Source: Pleurocapsa sp. FMAR1
Lineage (GTDB): Bacteria > Cyanobacteriota > Cyanobacteriia > Cyanobacteriales > Xenococcaceae
Assembly (NCBI RefSeq): GCF_963665995.1
Contig: NZ_OY762512.1
Span: forward strand, 1-64,000
Length of the DNA: 64,000 bases
Direction of reading: 5' to 3'
Shown: positions 38,695-47,696 of the stretch, piece after piece
Position numbering within the stretch: the stretch's first letter is position 1
Layout: the number at the start of each line of letters is the position of its first letter
Notes under the pieces: generated by a model
What the model saw: the letters and a program-made list of their open reading frames with translations, nothing else
Database searches by the model: none
Told to the model about the DNA's origin: nothing
Position numbers and translations under genes: made by a program

Positions 38695-39067
38695 GGTTTA
38701 TTTATAGTGTCTTTATTATTTTTAACTTTAGTCTACCAAGTTAAGTTTTACGCTCGATGTGAATTAAAAAAGTCTTATTCTTACTCTTTTACAATTAGAT
38801 TTATCTGTAAAAACCATATTTATTCCTGGGGGAACTTTCCCCCAGACCCAAGGTGCTGTGGGGCGAATGCATTCGCCCCTTTATAAGCGCCGTCCTGCTG
38901 GGGACGTGACGACCCTCCCCAGACCCCTTCCGTAAACTTAAACCCTGACTTTAACCTTAGCGAATTGTTTTTAATCATCTATCTAAATGGGTTGGAGAAC
39001 TCAAACTTGTTACACTAAACCTCTCTAAATTCATCAATCCTGGGAAACTTTCAATTATTCTCCTTAA
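38695..39067. repeat. Intergenic cluster of perfect palindromes
   Basis: A GC-rich island in AT-rich DNA. At 38826-38845 CTGGGGGAA and TTCCCCCAG flank CT. At 38860-38879 a 20-base perfect palindrome of the form GGGGCGAAT..ATTCGCCCC follows. Around 38888-38930 a further stretch (gccgtcctgctggggac and ctccccagacccc) contains partial complements. The island lies between the divergently read neighbours flv1 and an aldo/keto reductase that points the same way, and is typical of dispersed REP-like elements. No gene is seen. Confidence 0.8.
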
Positions 39068-40195
39068 CTATTCTGACCACAAACGGCGACGCTCTTTACC
39101 TTTCAACTGTTGATGAGTATCACGCAATAATCTAGGAATATCTAATTGTTCTGGACAACGAGGCAAACAATCACCACAGTCGGTACAGTTATTGCCCTTT
39201 TTACCTGGAAACCAATGTCCCGCATTTTCTAGCATTCGGTAACGGTATTGCCCATAGTCCTGCATATCGTAAGCAGTAGTTAGATTACGCAGTCTCAAGA
39301 TCTCAGGAATATTAATTGTTTCAGGACAGGGTAGACATTGATAACACTGACGACAAAGATCTGTAGCTAAAGTAGTTTCTAACTCTCGTTCTAGCTTGCT
39401 GAATACTGCTTTTTCTTCCTTCGTTAAAGAATAATCGGCATCAGCAACTTGCAGAGGGGTAACTAATTCTTCTGGAGTAGCAGCACCAACGCTCAGGGTT
39501 GTAATACGGCGATCGCTTAATAAAAAACGATAGTTTAATTCTAAAGCAGTAAAGGGAGAACATAGCTCGGCTAACTTTTGAGGAGGAGTATATAACTTAC
39601 CCCCTTTATCAGCAGGAGAAATAATGAATATGCCCATGTCCTTGGCAGCAGCCAAGGCGATCGCTTTGGCATTCCTTTGAAAGAAATAATAGTAGTGCAG
39701 GTTAACAAACTCAAATAAATCAGTTTCGATTGCTGCCAAAATCAAGTCTAAACTGCCATGAGTCGAAAAGCCTAAATGTCTAATTTTTCCCTGTTTAATT
39801 GCCGTCTGTATCGCTGCTAGACAACCATTGGGCTTTATTGCCCATTCTAAATGTTCCCAGGTGTTAATACCGTGAATTGCCAGACAGTCTATATAATCGA
39901 CTTGCAGCCTGGCTAATGACTCATCGATCTCCAGCTTAATTTTTTCTTTGTCCGTAGTGGGAGATAACTTGGTGGTGAGATAAATTTGCTCACGAGGAAT
40001 AGCTAAATCTTGTAATGCTTGACCCAGGTATGCTTCGCTCTGACCGTATCCCTTTGCAGTTTCTAGATGATTAATCCCCAGCGCAACTGCACGGGCGACA
40101 GTTTGACGGCTGGTTTGGGGAGAAGCCAAACGCATTGTCCCCAAAGAAAACACCGATAAATTAAGCTTAGTTTTACCAAACCATCGCTGTCGCAT
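39068..40195 (-). CDS. Aldo/keto reductase with C-terminal 4Fe-4S ferredoxin-like domain
   Basis: 375 residues. Aldo/keto reductase barrel at about 1-270 (ETAKGYGQSEAYLGQAL with the catalytic tyrosine, DYIDCLAIHG). The C-terminal tail holds two cysteine clusters: CRQCYQCLPCPE and CTDCGDCLPRCPEQLDIP, fitting [4Fe-4S] centres. Such fusions may accept electrons from ferredoxin. Substrate unknown. It is followed 43 bases upstream on the same strand by the DUF151 gene. Confidence 0.9.
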   Translation of the reverse strand: MRQRWFGKTKLNLSVFSLGTMRLASPQTSRQTVARAVALGINHLETAKGYGQSEAYLGQALQDLAIPREQIYLTTKLSPTTDKEKIKLEIDESLARLQVDYIDCLAIHGINTWEHLEWAIKPNGCLAAIQTAIKQGKIRHLGFSTHGSLDLILAAIETDLFEFVNLHYYYFFQRNAKAIALAAAKDMGIFIISPADKGGKLYTPPQKLAELCSPFTALELNYRFLLSDRRITTLSVGAATPEELVTPLQVADADYSLTKEEKAVFSKLERELETTLATDLCRQCYQCLPCPETINIPEILRLRNLTTAYDMQDYGQYRYRMLENAGHWFPGKKGNNCTDCGDCLPRCPEQLDIPRLLRDTHQQLKGKERRRLWSE

Positions 40196-40238
40196 AAATA
40201 TGACTCGCTACTTGCTACTTGAGCGAAGCGATATCAAA

Positions 40239-40739
40239 CTAATGTTTTTCTTCATAACCACCCTTTTTAATAAGTTGATCGGGACTTAGGCTAGAAATAA
40301 ACTTTCTAAAAGCTTGTCTTTCGGCATCATCCGCATCAGTATCCACGGGAATAGAAGCATCGGCAATAACTTCTTCTAATACCCAAATAGGACTATTGGT
40401 ACGAAGAGCGATCGCCACAGCATCACTAGGACGACAATCAATTTCTTTTTTGATTCCATTAAACTCAATGCAAAGCACTGCATAAAAAATGTCATCGGTA
40501 AGAGAATGAATAATTACTTTGTCTAATTTGACGTTACAGTCATTTAAGATGTTGGCAAATAAATCATGAGTCAGAGGACGAGATGGGCGATGTCCTTCTA
40601 AAGCCTCAATAATTGCCTCAGCTTGGGCTTGTCCAATAAAAATTGGTAACGCTCTACGCTCTGAACTGTCCTTGAGCAGAATCATAGGACTGCGACTAGC
40701 AGCATTTAAAACAATGCCTGTAACTTTCATTTCAATCAT
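40239..40739 (-). CDS. Bifunctional nuclease family protein (DUF151)
   Basis: 166 residues. Characteristic start KVTGIVLNAASRSPMILLKD, LPIFIGQAQAEAIIEALEG and DCRPSDAVAIALRTNSPIWV. Family members in plants show RNase and DNase activity; the bacterial role is unclear. ATG at 40739 (MIEMKV), with a second in-frame methionine. It heads the possible two-gene unit with the aldo/keto reductase. Confidence 0.92.
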   Translation of the reverse strand: MIEMKVTGIVLNAASRSPMILLKDSSERRALPIFIGQAQAEAIIEALEGHRPSRPLTHDLFANILNDCNVKLDKVIIHSLTDDIFYAVLCIEFNGIKKEIDCRPSDAVAIALRTNSPIWVLEEVIADASIPVDTDADDAERQAFRKFISSLSPDQLIKKGGYEEKH

Positions 40740-40999
40740 GGTTTTGTCCTCTGAGGTAGTAGATCGGCAGGAGTTAATAGCTAAGAAAAATAGATAAGAA
40801 ATTTAAATGTATCTACTCTTAATACTTTAGATATGTTTTAAGACTCTTTCAACCCTATTCAGGAAAAAAAAACTAGAACAGAAAGTCTTAAATGTTAATG
40901 TTTAATCACAGTATGCCTTAGTTTTTTTCTGTTGCCTGTAGTATTCAAGAAAAAATAATAGTTAAGTTATTTAAAGTTACAGATTTACACATAATTATA

Positions 41000-41689
41000 A
41001 TGTTTACAGGTTTAGTACAGTCATTAGGCTCAATTGAGAGCCACAGCCAAGATTCCTTCGAGGTTTCAATTGCCCAGAACGCTTATAAGTCAATTATTTC
41101 AGATTTGGCAATTGGCGATAGCGTCGCTGTCGATGGGGTATGTCTAACAGTAGAAACAATTTTAGATCGGGGCTTTATTGCTACGGCATCCCCTGAAACT
41201 TTAGAGAGAACAACTTTGGGCGATCGCGAGAACGCTTCTAAATACGTTAACCTAGAAACCTCTCTGCGTATGGGCAGCAAAATTGGCGGACACTTCGTTA
41301 CAGGACACATTGACGGTATCGGTTGCTTTATAGAATCAGTTTCTACTGCCACCTCCTGGAAAATTCGCTTTGGTATGCCCACAGGCATGAGTGAACAATG
41401 GCAAGAGAGAATAGGACGCTATCTAGTTTCTAAAGGCAGTATTGCCGTCAACGGTATTAGTCTTACCATAGCTGATTGCGCCCCTGATGGTAGTTGGTTT
41501 AGCGCAGCCGTAATTCCTCATACTTATGCCGAGACAAATCTAAGTTGTTTGCGATCGGGCAATTTAGTCAACCTAGAAAGCGATATTTTAGGCAAATATG
41601 TCGATCGATTAATCTCTCATCGTTTACCTGGTCATCATCAGCAAGAAGAAATTAGTTTATCTTTCCTAGCTGAACATGGCTATGGATAA
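41000..41689 (+). CDS. ribE: Riboflavin synthase alpha chain
   Basis: 229 residues made of two homologous lumazine-binding domains: MFTGLVQSLGSIES and GDSVAVDGVCLTVE in the first; GHFVTGHIDGIG at the junction; KGSIAVNGISLTIAD and IPHTYAETNL in the second. It dismutates two 6,7-dimethyl-8-ribityllumazine molecules to riboflavin. ATG at 41000. I see no FMN riboswitch in the 260-base upstream gap. Confidence 0.96.
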   Translation: MFTGLVQSLGSIESHSQDSFEVSIAQNAYKSIISDLAIGDSVAVDGVCLTVETILDRGFIATASPETLERTTLGDRENASKYVNLETSLRMGSKIGGHFVTGHIDGIGCFIESVSTATSWKIRFGMPTGMSEQWQERIGRYLVSKGSIAVNGISLTIADCAPDGSWFSAAVIPHTYAETNLSCLRSGNLVNLESDILGKYVDRLISHRLPGHHQQEEISLSFLAEHGYG

Positions 41690-41774
41690 TCCGAAAATAA
41701 TAGCAATTGTCTTAAATATTAAATAATTTGAGTCTGAAAAGGCGATCGCTTTTATTTTTTAATTATATTATTGA

Positions 41775-43172
41775 CTAGCGATCGCTCGATTGATGCAAAA
41801 TGTCTACTCTACCTATTTGAGAAATCTGCAATAATCTTTGTTGCCAACGAATCAAGAACAAGAATGCAGCCACTGCTACGCCTATCGACTGCCCTAACCA
41901 CAAGCCGACACCACCCAAATCGAAATAAAAGCCCAGCAGATAGCCTGAAGTTAAGCCAATAATCCAAAAAGCGGGAATGTTCAGCAGCACTGGAATGCGA
42001 GTATCTTGAAGTCCTTGTAGCGCACCGTAGGTAATTTTTTGCACCGCGTCTAATATCTGAGACACCGTAGCGATCGCCAGCATCGGCAAAGCTAAACGTA
42101 TAATTTCTGCATTAGCAGGATCGTTAATATCGATATATAGGCTAATAATCGCTGTAGGAAACAAAAGCATGACGATAGTTATGGCGATCGCAAATATCGC
42201 TCCCGCGCTAATACTTAGATATCCTGCTCGCTTAATTCCCGCTAAGTTTTTTTGTCCAAGCCATTGTCCGACTCGAACTGTAGCTGCATAAGACATTCCT
42301 AAAGGAATCATAAAGATTACGATCATAGTTTGAAAGACAATTTGGTGTGCAGCCAGCACTTCTACTCCCAATGTTCCCATAAGGAAACTTACAACCGTAA
42401 ATAAGCCAATTTCTAATGCCAAAAATATCCCAATAGGAAAACCAATTTTACCTAATTCCCAGATAATTCTTGGTTTTAGGTGATGTAGCTGCTTGAGAAT
42501 CTGATAATTTCTCAGTTGCGGATGTTTGAGAATATAGATTAGTAGGGCAAAAAACATCCCCCAAAGAGTTACGGTACTTGATAGGGCTAATCCTGCCAAT
42601 TCTAGACGAGGAAAGCCAAATTTTCCGAAGCCCAAAACATAGTTACCCATAATATTAAACAGAGTGCCGACAACTACGATATACATCACGGGATGAGCAT
42701 GAGATAGTCCAGATACCATACCCCGCAGCATAGCAAAGCCGATAACAGGAAATACGCCCCAAAGAATAATATCTAGATAGGTATTAGCTAGAGTAACGGT
42801 TGCTTCTGGCTGTCCCAATTGCAGCATGATTGAGTCGAAATGAGCGATCGCGATCGTAATTGGTATTGATAGCAGTAAAGATAACCAAAATCCTTGTCGT
42901 GTTAGATCCTCAATCCTTCTTTGGTTTCCTGCGCCGTTGGCTTCAGCAATCAAAGGGCTTACCGCCATAACTATTCCCGCAGCAACATTGGCAATAGCAA
43001 AAAAGATTAAAGCAGCTAATCCCCCACCTGCTAAAGTTTCTACCCCTAGTCTGCCCATCATAATCGTGTCAAAAAATCCTGTCAAAGATTGAGCCACTTG
43101 TGCGCTGGCTAAAGGAATAGCTAACTGGAAAAATTGCTTGATTTCGGTGCGAGTTGAACAGTTAAGCGTCAT
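41775..43172 (-). CDS. MATE-family efflux transporter
   Basis: 465 residues with twelve predicted helices. Family marks: IPLASAQVAQSLTGFFDTIMMGRLG at the start, LRGMVSGLSHAHPVMYIVV and AAHQIVFQTMIVIFMIPLGMSYAATVRVGQWLGQ in the second half (NorM-like). It exports drugs or metabolites in exchange for H+ or Na+; substrate unknown. ATG at 43172. Confidence 0.93.
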   Translation of the reverse strand: MTLNCSTRTEIKQFFQLAIPLASAQVAQSLTGFFDTIMMGRLGVETLAGGGLAALIFFAIANVAAGIVMAVSPLIAEANGAGNQRRIEDLTRQGFWLSLLLSIPITIAIAHFDSIMLQLGQPEATVTLANTYLDIILWGVFPVIGFAMLRGMVSGLSHAHPVMYIVVVGTLFNIMGNYVLGFGKFGFPRLELAGLALSSTVTLWGMFFALLIYILKHPQLRNYQILKQLHHLKPRIIWELGKIGFPIGIFLALEIGLFTVVSFLMGTLGVEVLAAHQIVFQTMIVIFMIPLGMSYAATVRVGQWLGQKNLAGIKRAGYLSISAGAIFAIAITIVMLLFPTAIISLYIDINDPANAEIIRLALPMLAIATVSQILDAVQKITYGALQGLQDTRIPVLLNIPAFWIIGLTSGYLLGFYFDLGGVGLWLGQSIGVAVAAFLFLIRWQQRLLQISQIGRVDILHQSSDR

Positions 43173-43230
43173 CAGTCACGAATCTATTATTACTTCTGAC
43201 TTTTGATGTTATGCCCTTGTGGTGCTTTTT

Positions 43231-43296
43231 ACTTATTTCTACTTCGCCCTAATAATTTATCTCGTAATTTCAATCAGGCGATCGCGATACTTAGCA
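43231..43296. repeat. Direct repeat copy A of the uvrB 3' end
   Basis: 43231-43270 matches 44013-44052 at 38 of 40 bases, and 43278-43296 matches 44059-44077 at all 19 bases (this second block includes a GCGATCGC). The 6-7 bases between the blocks differ, with one indel. The true uvrB 3' end is copy B; copy A lies on the other side of the DUF433/DUF5615 module. Confidence 0.85.
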
Positions 43297-43382
43297 ACTT
43301 CTCTTCTTTCAATTTTTAGGCTGCGGTAAATATCATTGAGAGTTTTGAGTCCGTCCAGTGAAGTCTTGATTAGCTTGTGCCA
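43257..43382 (-). pseudogene. Orphan 3' gene fragment ending in uvrB-like sequence
   Basis: Directly after the TAG stop of the DUF5615 gene, in the same frame, 41 sense codons follow: WHKLIKTSLDGLKTLNDIYR then SLKIERREVAKYRDRLIEIT and R, stop. The end (VAKYRDRL) matches the UvrB C-terminus EAAKYRDRI in protein and DNA. No start codon is available. It is either a fragment of another gene, or sequence fused to the copied uvrB end. Confidence 0.55.
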
Positions 43383-43715
43383 CTAAAATAATGTAAGAAT
43401 ACCAGTAGTTTGGTCGTTATTTAATGCCTCAATATCATCGTAATGATTTCGCAAAATCGCTTCAATATTAGCTGTTTTACAGTTGCCTCGTATAATCCAA
43501 ATAATTTTGGGTGGAAAGCCTCTCAGTGTACAAACATCGCTAAAATCTGCATCTTTGGTAACAATTAGAAAACCTTCTTTTCGCGCATATTCCCAAACTT
43601 CAGTATCTGAAACTCGATCGAGATTTAAATTGTAAACGTGATTAGAACCAGCATAAAGATCTCCCAGGTGATTTATCAATACTGGAGACAAGTTCTGATC
43701 GAAAAGCAGTTTCAC
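43383..43715 (-). CDS. DUF5615 PIN-like toxin candidate
   Basis: 110 residues from a GTG at 43715 (KLLFDQNLSPVLINHLGDL). The family core is clear: LFDQNLS, DRVSDTEVWEYARKEGFLIVTKDADFSD and PPKIIWIIRGNC, a PIN-like nuclease pattern with aspartates D6 (FDQ), TKDADF. The GTG overlaps the stop of the upstream DUF433 gene (GTGA), a usual antitoxin-toxin coupling. It is likely the toxin of a VapBC-like pair. Longer upstream reading to 43766 would run through the antitoxin gene. Confidence 0.88.
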   Translation of the reverse strand: MKLLFDQNLSPVLINHLGDLYAGSNHVYNLNLDRVSDTEVWEYARKEGFLIVTKDADFSDVCTLRGFPPKIIWIIRGNCKTANIEAILRNHYDDIEALNNDQTTGILTLF

Positions 43716-43936
43716 GCTTTTATGACCATCAATATTTTTTCTCTGTCGGCAGCATAACTCAGGCAAGCCCGAATGTCGTCCTCAGTTAAATATGGAAAAT
43801 CCTCAAGAATCTCTTGATGAGACATACCTGCTGCTAGATATTCCAGAATGTCGTAAACTGTAATTCTCATCCCTCGAATACAGGGTTTTCCACTCCGCTT
43901 ACCTGGTTCTATAGTGATTATGTCTTCATAGCTCAT
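43712..43936 (-). CDS. DUF433 antitoxin candidate
   Basis: 74 residues. DUF433 signature: TIEPGKRSGKPCIRGMRITV, YDILEYLAAGMSHQEILEDF and PYLTEDDIRACLSYAADRE, a helix-turn-helix-like fold. ATG with GAGGTAAAAGTA ribosome site. It is translated just before the DUF5615 toxin with 4-base overlap. The pair sits between copies of the uvrB 3' end and is probably a recent insertion. Confidence 0.9.
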   Translation of the reverse strand: MSYEDIITIEPGKRSGKPCIRGMRITVYDILEYLAAGMSHQEILEDFPYLTEDDIRACLSYAADREKILMVIKA

Positions 43937-44010
43937 TACTTTTACCTCGCGAAACCATGCTAAGACCTAATTCTAATCTATGAAATTCTTCTAAAGTACT
44001 CTTGTGCGAA

Positions 44011-46020
44011 TTACTTATTTTTACTTCGCCCTAATAATTTATCTCGTAGTTTTAAAATGCGATCGCGATACTTAGCAGCCTCCTCAAATTCTAAATCCTT
44101 TGCTGCTTGTTTCATTTTGGCTTCTAGCTGTTCTATCAAAGCGGGAATCTTTTCTAGAGGCAGATCGTAAGATTTCTCATAAACTTCTTCTAGTTGTTCA
44201 GAATTTAAACGACGAGAAATATCCAGATAAGCTAGGATCGAATTCTCTTCATTTTTGATAATTGGCTTGGGAGTAATATTGTGACGTTTATTGTAAGCCA
44301 CTTGAATATTACGTCGTCTTTCTGTTTCTTCAATTGCCCTTGCCATACTATTAGTCAAGTTGTCGGCATACAAAATCGCCTGTCCTTCTATATGTCGTGC
44401 AGCCCTACCGATGGTTTGAATGATCGAACTTTCTGAACGCAAAAATCCTTCTTTGTCCGCATCGAGAATTGCTACTAAAGATACTTCAGGCAAATCTAAG
44501 CCTTCCCGCAGCAGGTTAACCCCAATTAAGACATCAAACTCACCTTTACGTAAAGCCTGAAGAATTTCTATGCGTTCAATTGATTTAATCTCTGAATGCA
44601 AATACTGTACCTTTACATTTCGTTCGGCAAAATATTCGCTAAGATCCTCCGCCATTTTTTTAGTTAGGGTAGTAATTAAAACTCTTTCTCTCTTGGCTAC
44701 TCTTTCATTAATCTCACTTAAGAGATCATCGACTTGTCCTTCTGTAGGGCGAACCAAGATCTCAGGATCGATCACTCCTGTAGGGCGAATAATTTGCTGC
44801 GCCACTCGATCTTCTGACTGTTCTAATTCCCACTTAGCAGGAGTAGCCGAAACAAATATACACTGGCTAACTTTCTCCCAAAATTCATCTGCTTTGAGAG
44901 GGCGATTATCCGCAGCCGAAGGTAATCTAAAGCCATGCTCGATTAAAACCTTTTTCCGCGCCTGATCACCGTTATACATCCCACGTAGTTGAGGTACGCT
45001 AACGTGAGACTCATCAATAACTAGCAACCAGTCATCGGGGAAATAATCCACTAAACATTCTGGAGGTGCGCCTGGTTTTTTTCCTGCTAAATGCCGAGAA
45101 TAGTTTTCTACACCATTACAATAGCCAACTTCCTGCAATAGTTCCAAATCGTAACGGCACCGTTGTTCTAATCGCTGTGCTTCTAGTAGTTTATTATCAG
45201 TCTCAAGCTCAATTAAACGGGCTTCTAATTCATCCTTTATATCTTGAATAGCCTTTTCTAATCTTTCTTGGGGGGTAACAAAGTGACGGGCAGGATAAAT
45301 ACTAACACCGTTCATACTCTGCAAAATCTCTCCTGAGACGGGATCGACATAGCGCAAGGCTTCAATTTCATCGCCAAAAAACTCAATCCGAATAATGCGA
45401 TCTTCATAAGCAGGGACAATTTCTAATACATCTCCCTTAACCCGAAATCGTCCTCGTTCAAGTTCAATATCATTACGAGAATATTGAACTGTAACTAAAT
45501 CTCGTAATAATTCCCGTTGATTTACTTCCATTCCCAACTTTAAAGACACGGCTGCTTTAAGATACTCCGCGGGCATTCCCAAACCGTAAATACAGCTAAT
45601 CGAGGCGACGACAATTACATCTTTGCGTTCAAAAAGCGATCGCGTTGCCGAGTGACGCAACATATCAATCTCATCATTGATAGATGCCGTCTTTTCGATA
45701 TAGGTATCGCTAACGGGAATGTATGCCTCTGGCTGATAATAATCATAATAACTAACAAAATATTCCACCGCGTTATCAGGAAAAAACAGGCGCAACTCGT
45801 TACACAATTGAGCAGCTAAAGTTTTATTGTGTGCCAGAACTAAAGTCGGTTTCTGCACATTAGAAATCACGTTGGCAATCGAAAAAGTCTTACCTGTACC
45901 TGTTGCCCCTAATAAAGTCTGGAAGCGGTTATTTGCCTGTAATGACTCCGTTAATTGCGCGATCGCACTGGGCTGATCTCCTTGGGGTTCAAAGGGTGCT
46001 TGCAGATTAAATAAGCTCAT
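44011..46020 (-). CDS. uvrB: Excinuclease ABC subunit B
   Basis: 669 residues, full length. Helicase motifs [16 protein letters not shown] (Walker A), the beta-hairpin [18 protein letters not shown] (Walker B), ATPAKWE, and [20 protein letters not shown] and QTIGRAARH are present, and a UvrC-interacting C-terminal helix ([15 protein letters not shown]). It is the damage-verifying subunit of nucleotide excision repair. The last 40 or so codons of its DNA are partly copied at 43231-43296. Confidence 0.97.
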   Translation of the reverse strand: MSLFNLQAPFEPQGDQPSAIAQLTESLQANNRFQTLLGATGTGKTFSIANVISNVQKPTLVLAHNKTLAAQLCNELRLFFPDNAVEYFVSYYDYYQPEAYIPVSDTYIEKTASINDEIDMLRHSATRSLFERKDVIVVASISCIYGLGMPAEYLKAAVSLKLGMEVNQRELLRDLVTVQYSRNDIELERGRFRVKGDVLEIVPAYEDRIIRIEFFGDEIEALRYVDPVSGEILQSMNGVSIYPARHFVTPQERLEKAIQDIKDELEARLIELETDNKLLEAQRLEQRCRYDLELLQEVGYCNGVENYSRHLAGKKPGAPPECLVDYFPDDWLLVIDESHVSVPQLRGMYNGDQARKKVLIEHGFRLPSAADNRPLKADEFWEKVSQCIFVSATPAKWELEQSEDRVAQQIIRPTGVIDPEILVRPTEGQVDDLLSEINERVAKRERVLITTLTKKMAEDLSEYFAERNVKVQYLHSEIKSIERIEILQALRKGEFDVLIGVNLLREGLDLPEVSLVAILDADKEGFLRSESSIIQTIGRAARHIEGQAILYADNLTNSMARAIEETERRRNIQVAYNKRHNITPKPIIKNEENSILAYLDISRRLNSEQLEEVYEKSYDLPLEKIPALIEQLEAKMKQAAKDLEFEEAAKYRDRILKLRDKLLGRSKNK
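44013..44077. repeat. Direct repeat copy B (genuine uvrB 3' end)
   Basis: Partner of 43231-43296. It covers the last codons of uvrB and the stop codon. The two copies flank 43297-44012, which contains the DUF433/DUF5615 module. Confidence 0.85.
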
Positions 46021-46087
46021 TTAGAAGATATATTTATACGGTCATAATCTATAAAATAACGCAAATATAACTATTAGTTCATCTGTT

Positions 46088-46488
46088 TTAACATAAAATC
46101 AAAGTAGAGCAACTTCGGTTTAATGTTAGTACAGGACAAGTCTCAATTTCCGAGACGCTTAATAGTTTTTTATCATTGGTAAGCAGAGGACAATCTAGCT
46201 TCAAAGCAGTTGCGGCAATAATCGCATCTGGCACTCTAAGATTATATTTTTTTCTTAAGGCGATCGTTTCTTTCTTAAGTGGATTCTTAAGTTCGACAAC
46301 AGTTACATCATTAACGAAATTTTGAATTCCCTTAATTTCATTTGCCTCGATGCTTGAATATGAAAGTAGTTCGCTCAATTATCACTGAGATCTAACTACT
46401 GCTTTTTTTCCAGAGGCTTCAATAAATAACCTCCTAAATGATACAGCACCACATTAGTATCTAGGACGACAAAAAAACTACCACTCAC
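46088..46488 (-). pseudogene. Broken VapC-like PIN-domain toxin
   Basis: A GTG at 46488, inside the preceding gene's end, opens SFFVVLDTNVVLYHLGGYLL with the first PIN aspartate, then stops at TAG after about 30 codons. The rest of the domain is in another frame from 46378: ELLSYSSIEANEIKGIQNF, VVELKNPLKKETIALRKKY, RVPDAIIAATALKLDCPLLT with the later acidic residues and TNDKKL. Joining needs a frameshift and loss of the stop. So the toxin is inactive unless rescued. Confidence 0.82.
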
Positions 46489-46834
46489 TACGAATACGTT
46501 TCTGAAAAGTTAGTGGATCTTCTTTTAAGGCTATACTTCCCACGTGCTTATCTAAACGGCTTGCAGGTTTTACTTCTCCTAAAATTTCTTGAAAATCATC
46601 TTCTAGTAATGTCACTTCTTGAGATCCTTTATAGGACACAGTAATCTGAATATCCTGATTAATTATGCTTGTAGTCAGTTCCATGTCTAAATGCACTGTA
46701 CCATCATAGCCAGTGTGGGCTGAAACACTTATTTCTTGGTCAGGCATTCTCTCAAAAGCGGGATCTAATTCAACGATACAAGGAGTATTCTTTTGTTTAA
46801 TTTTCTTAATAAGCTGGTCAATAAACAATTTCAT
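46478..46834 (-). CDS. Probable antitoxin partner of the broken VapC (unknown family)
   Basis: 118 residues from the ATG at 46834. Acidic; starts with a basic helix (KLFIDQLIKKIKQKN) and then reads as beta-strand-rich (ISVSAHTGYDGTVHLDMELT, DIQITVSYKGSQEVTLLEDD). It ends 11 bases inside the VapC-like toxin's start, which fits an antitoxin-toxin operon. The family is not recognised, and the toxin is broken, so its present role is unclear. Confidence 0.6.
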   Translation of the reverse strand: MKLFIDQLIKKIKQKNTPCIVELDPAFERMPDQEISVSAHTGYDGTVHLDMELTTSIINQDIQITVSYKGSQEVTLLEDDFQEILGEVKPASRLDKHVGSIALKEDPLTFQKRIRSEW

Positions 46835-46876
46835 CAAATGATTAATTATTCTAAAGAGCTACGATATTTTAATTGT

Positions 46877-46950
46877 TATAAAACAAGGCTATTGAGCTTT
46901 TGATTACTTCTTTACTCTTAGCTTATTCAAGTATATATAAAAGTCAAGTA
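46877..46950. repeat. 74-base direct repeat, copy 1
   Basis: Matches 46988-47061 at 72 of 74 bases. It begins tataaaacaaggc and ends aagtcaagta. It lies just upstream of the minus-strand antitoxin-like gene, in the spacer between two divergent TA-like modules. Confidence 0.93.
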
Positions 46951-46987
46951 TAGTGTTATATAAAGGAAGGTATAGTTATATAGATTA

Positions 46988-47061
46988 TATAAAACAAGGC
47001 TATTGAGCTTTTGATTACTTCTTTACTCTTAGCTTAGTCAAGTATATACAAAAGTCAAGTA
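46988..47061. repeat. 74-base direct repeat, copy 2
   Basis: Differs from copy 1 by two substitutions (t/g in gctta?tcaag and t/c in tatata?aaaag). It ends 13 bases before the ATG at 47075, so it carries the upstream region of that gene. The spacer between copies is 37 bases. Confidence 0.93.
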
Positions 47062-47074
47062 GTTATATAAGAGT

Positions 47075-47521
47075 ATGTTAGAGCAGAAATCTAATCCCAA
47101 TTCCTCTAATTTTGAAAAAAGCGAGCAAATAAATGTCAAAGAACTAAAACAGCTTTTAAATTCTGAAAAATCTTTGCCTAAATTAGTTAGCAGCACAGGC
47201 GAAGAGGTAGTTCTATCTAAACCTGTATATGATTTACTTTATCAAGTTCTAGAGGCAATGGAAGCTGGTGTTGAAGTTACTGTTTCGCCGATAGATGAAG
47301 ATATGACTATTGCTGAAGCAGCAGATGTTCTGAATGTATCATCTTTTTATTTAGAAAAACTTCTAGATCAAGGAAAAATTACTTTTAAAGCAGTGGGAGT
47401 TTCTAAGCATATTAATACTAAAGATCTTCTTGATTATAAAAGTAATAGAGACGTAGAAAGACGTAAAGGTTTGAGTGAGTTAACTGCTTTCTTGCAAGAA
47501 GAAGGATTTTATACAGAATAA
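47075..47521 (+). CDS. Excisionase/HTH-type antitoxin of a PIN toxin
   Basis: 148 residues. The C-terminal half is a MerR-like/excisionase helix-turn-helix: MTIAEAADVLNVSSFYLEKL then LDQGKITFKAVGVSKHINTK and DLLDYKSNRDVERRKGLSEL. The N-terminus has LPKLVSSTGEEVVLSKPVYD. Genes of this architecture usually precede a two-domain PIN protein (VapC50-like), as here. It likely represses the operon. It lies directly after repeat copy 2. Confidence 0.82.
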   Translation: MLEQKSNPNSSNFEKSEQINVKELKQLLNSEKSLPKLVSSTGEEVVLSKPVYDLLYQVLEAMEAGVEVTVSPIDEDMTIAEAADVLNVSSFYLEKLLDQGKITFKAVGVSKHINTKDLLDYKSNRDVERRKGLSELTAFLQEEGFYTE

Positions 47522-47696
47522 TTTGAGTTTAATTATCTTAGTGCGACTGATGATATAGTCAGTAAACATGATCTAAGACACTAGCTGTAGAGTCCATTTA
47601 GGCTAAACACTGGCTTACACCCCTATAAACTCTAATTTATTCTGATAGACTGAATGGAGTTTAACTGGTTATTTTGAAATTAGCCAAATTGAGTTT

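Noticed and set aside
40740-40999. FMN riboswitch upstream of ribE
   Set aside because: None of the conserved FMN-aptamer words are seen in the AT-rich gap.
41737-41760. HIP1-centred hairpin followed by T-rich sequence after ribE
   Set aside because: The octamer palindrome leaves little loop and the T-run is broken by A; a terminator is possible but not convincing.
43231-43382. A second uvrB gene copy
   Set aside because: Only the last 20-odd codons and stop resemble uvrB; the preceding codons do not encode UvrB.
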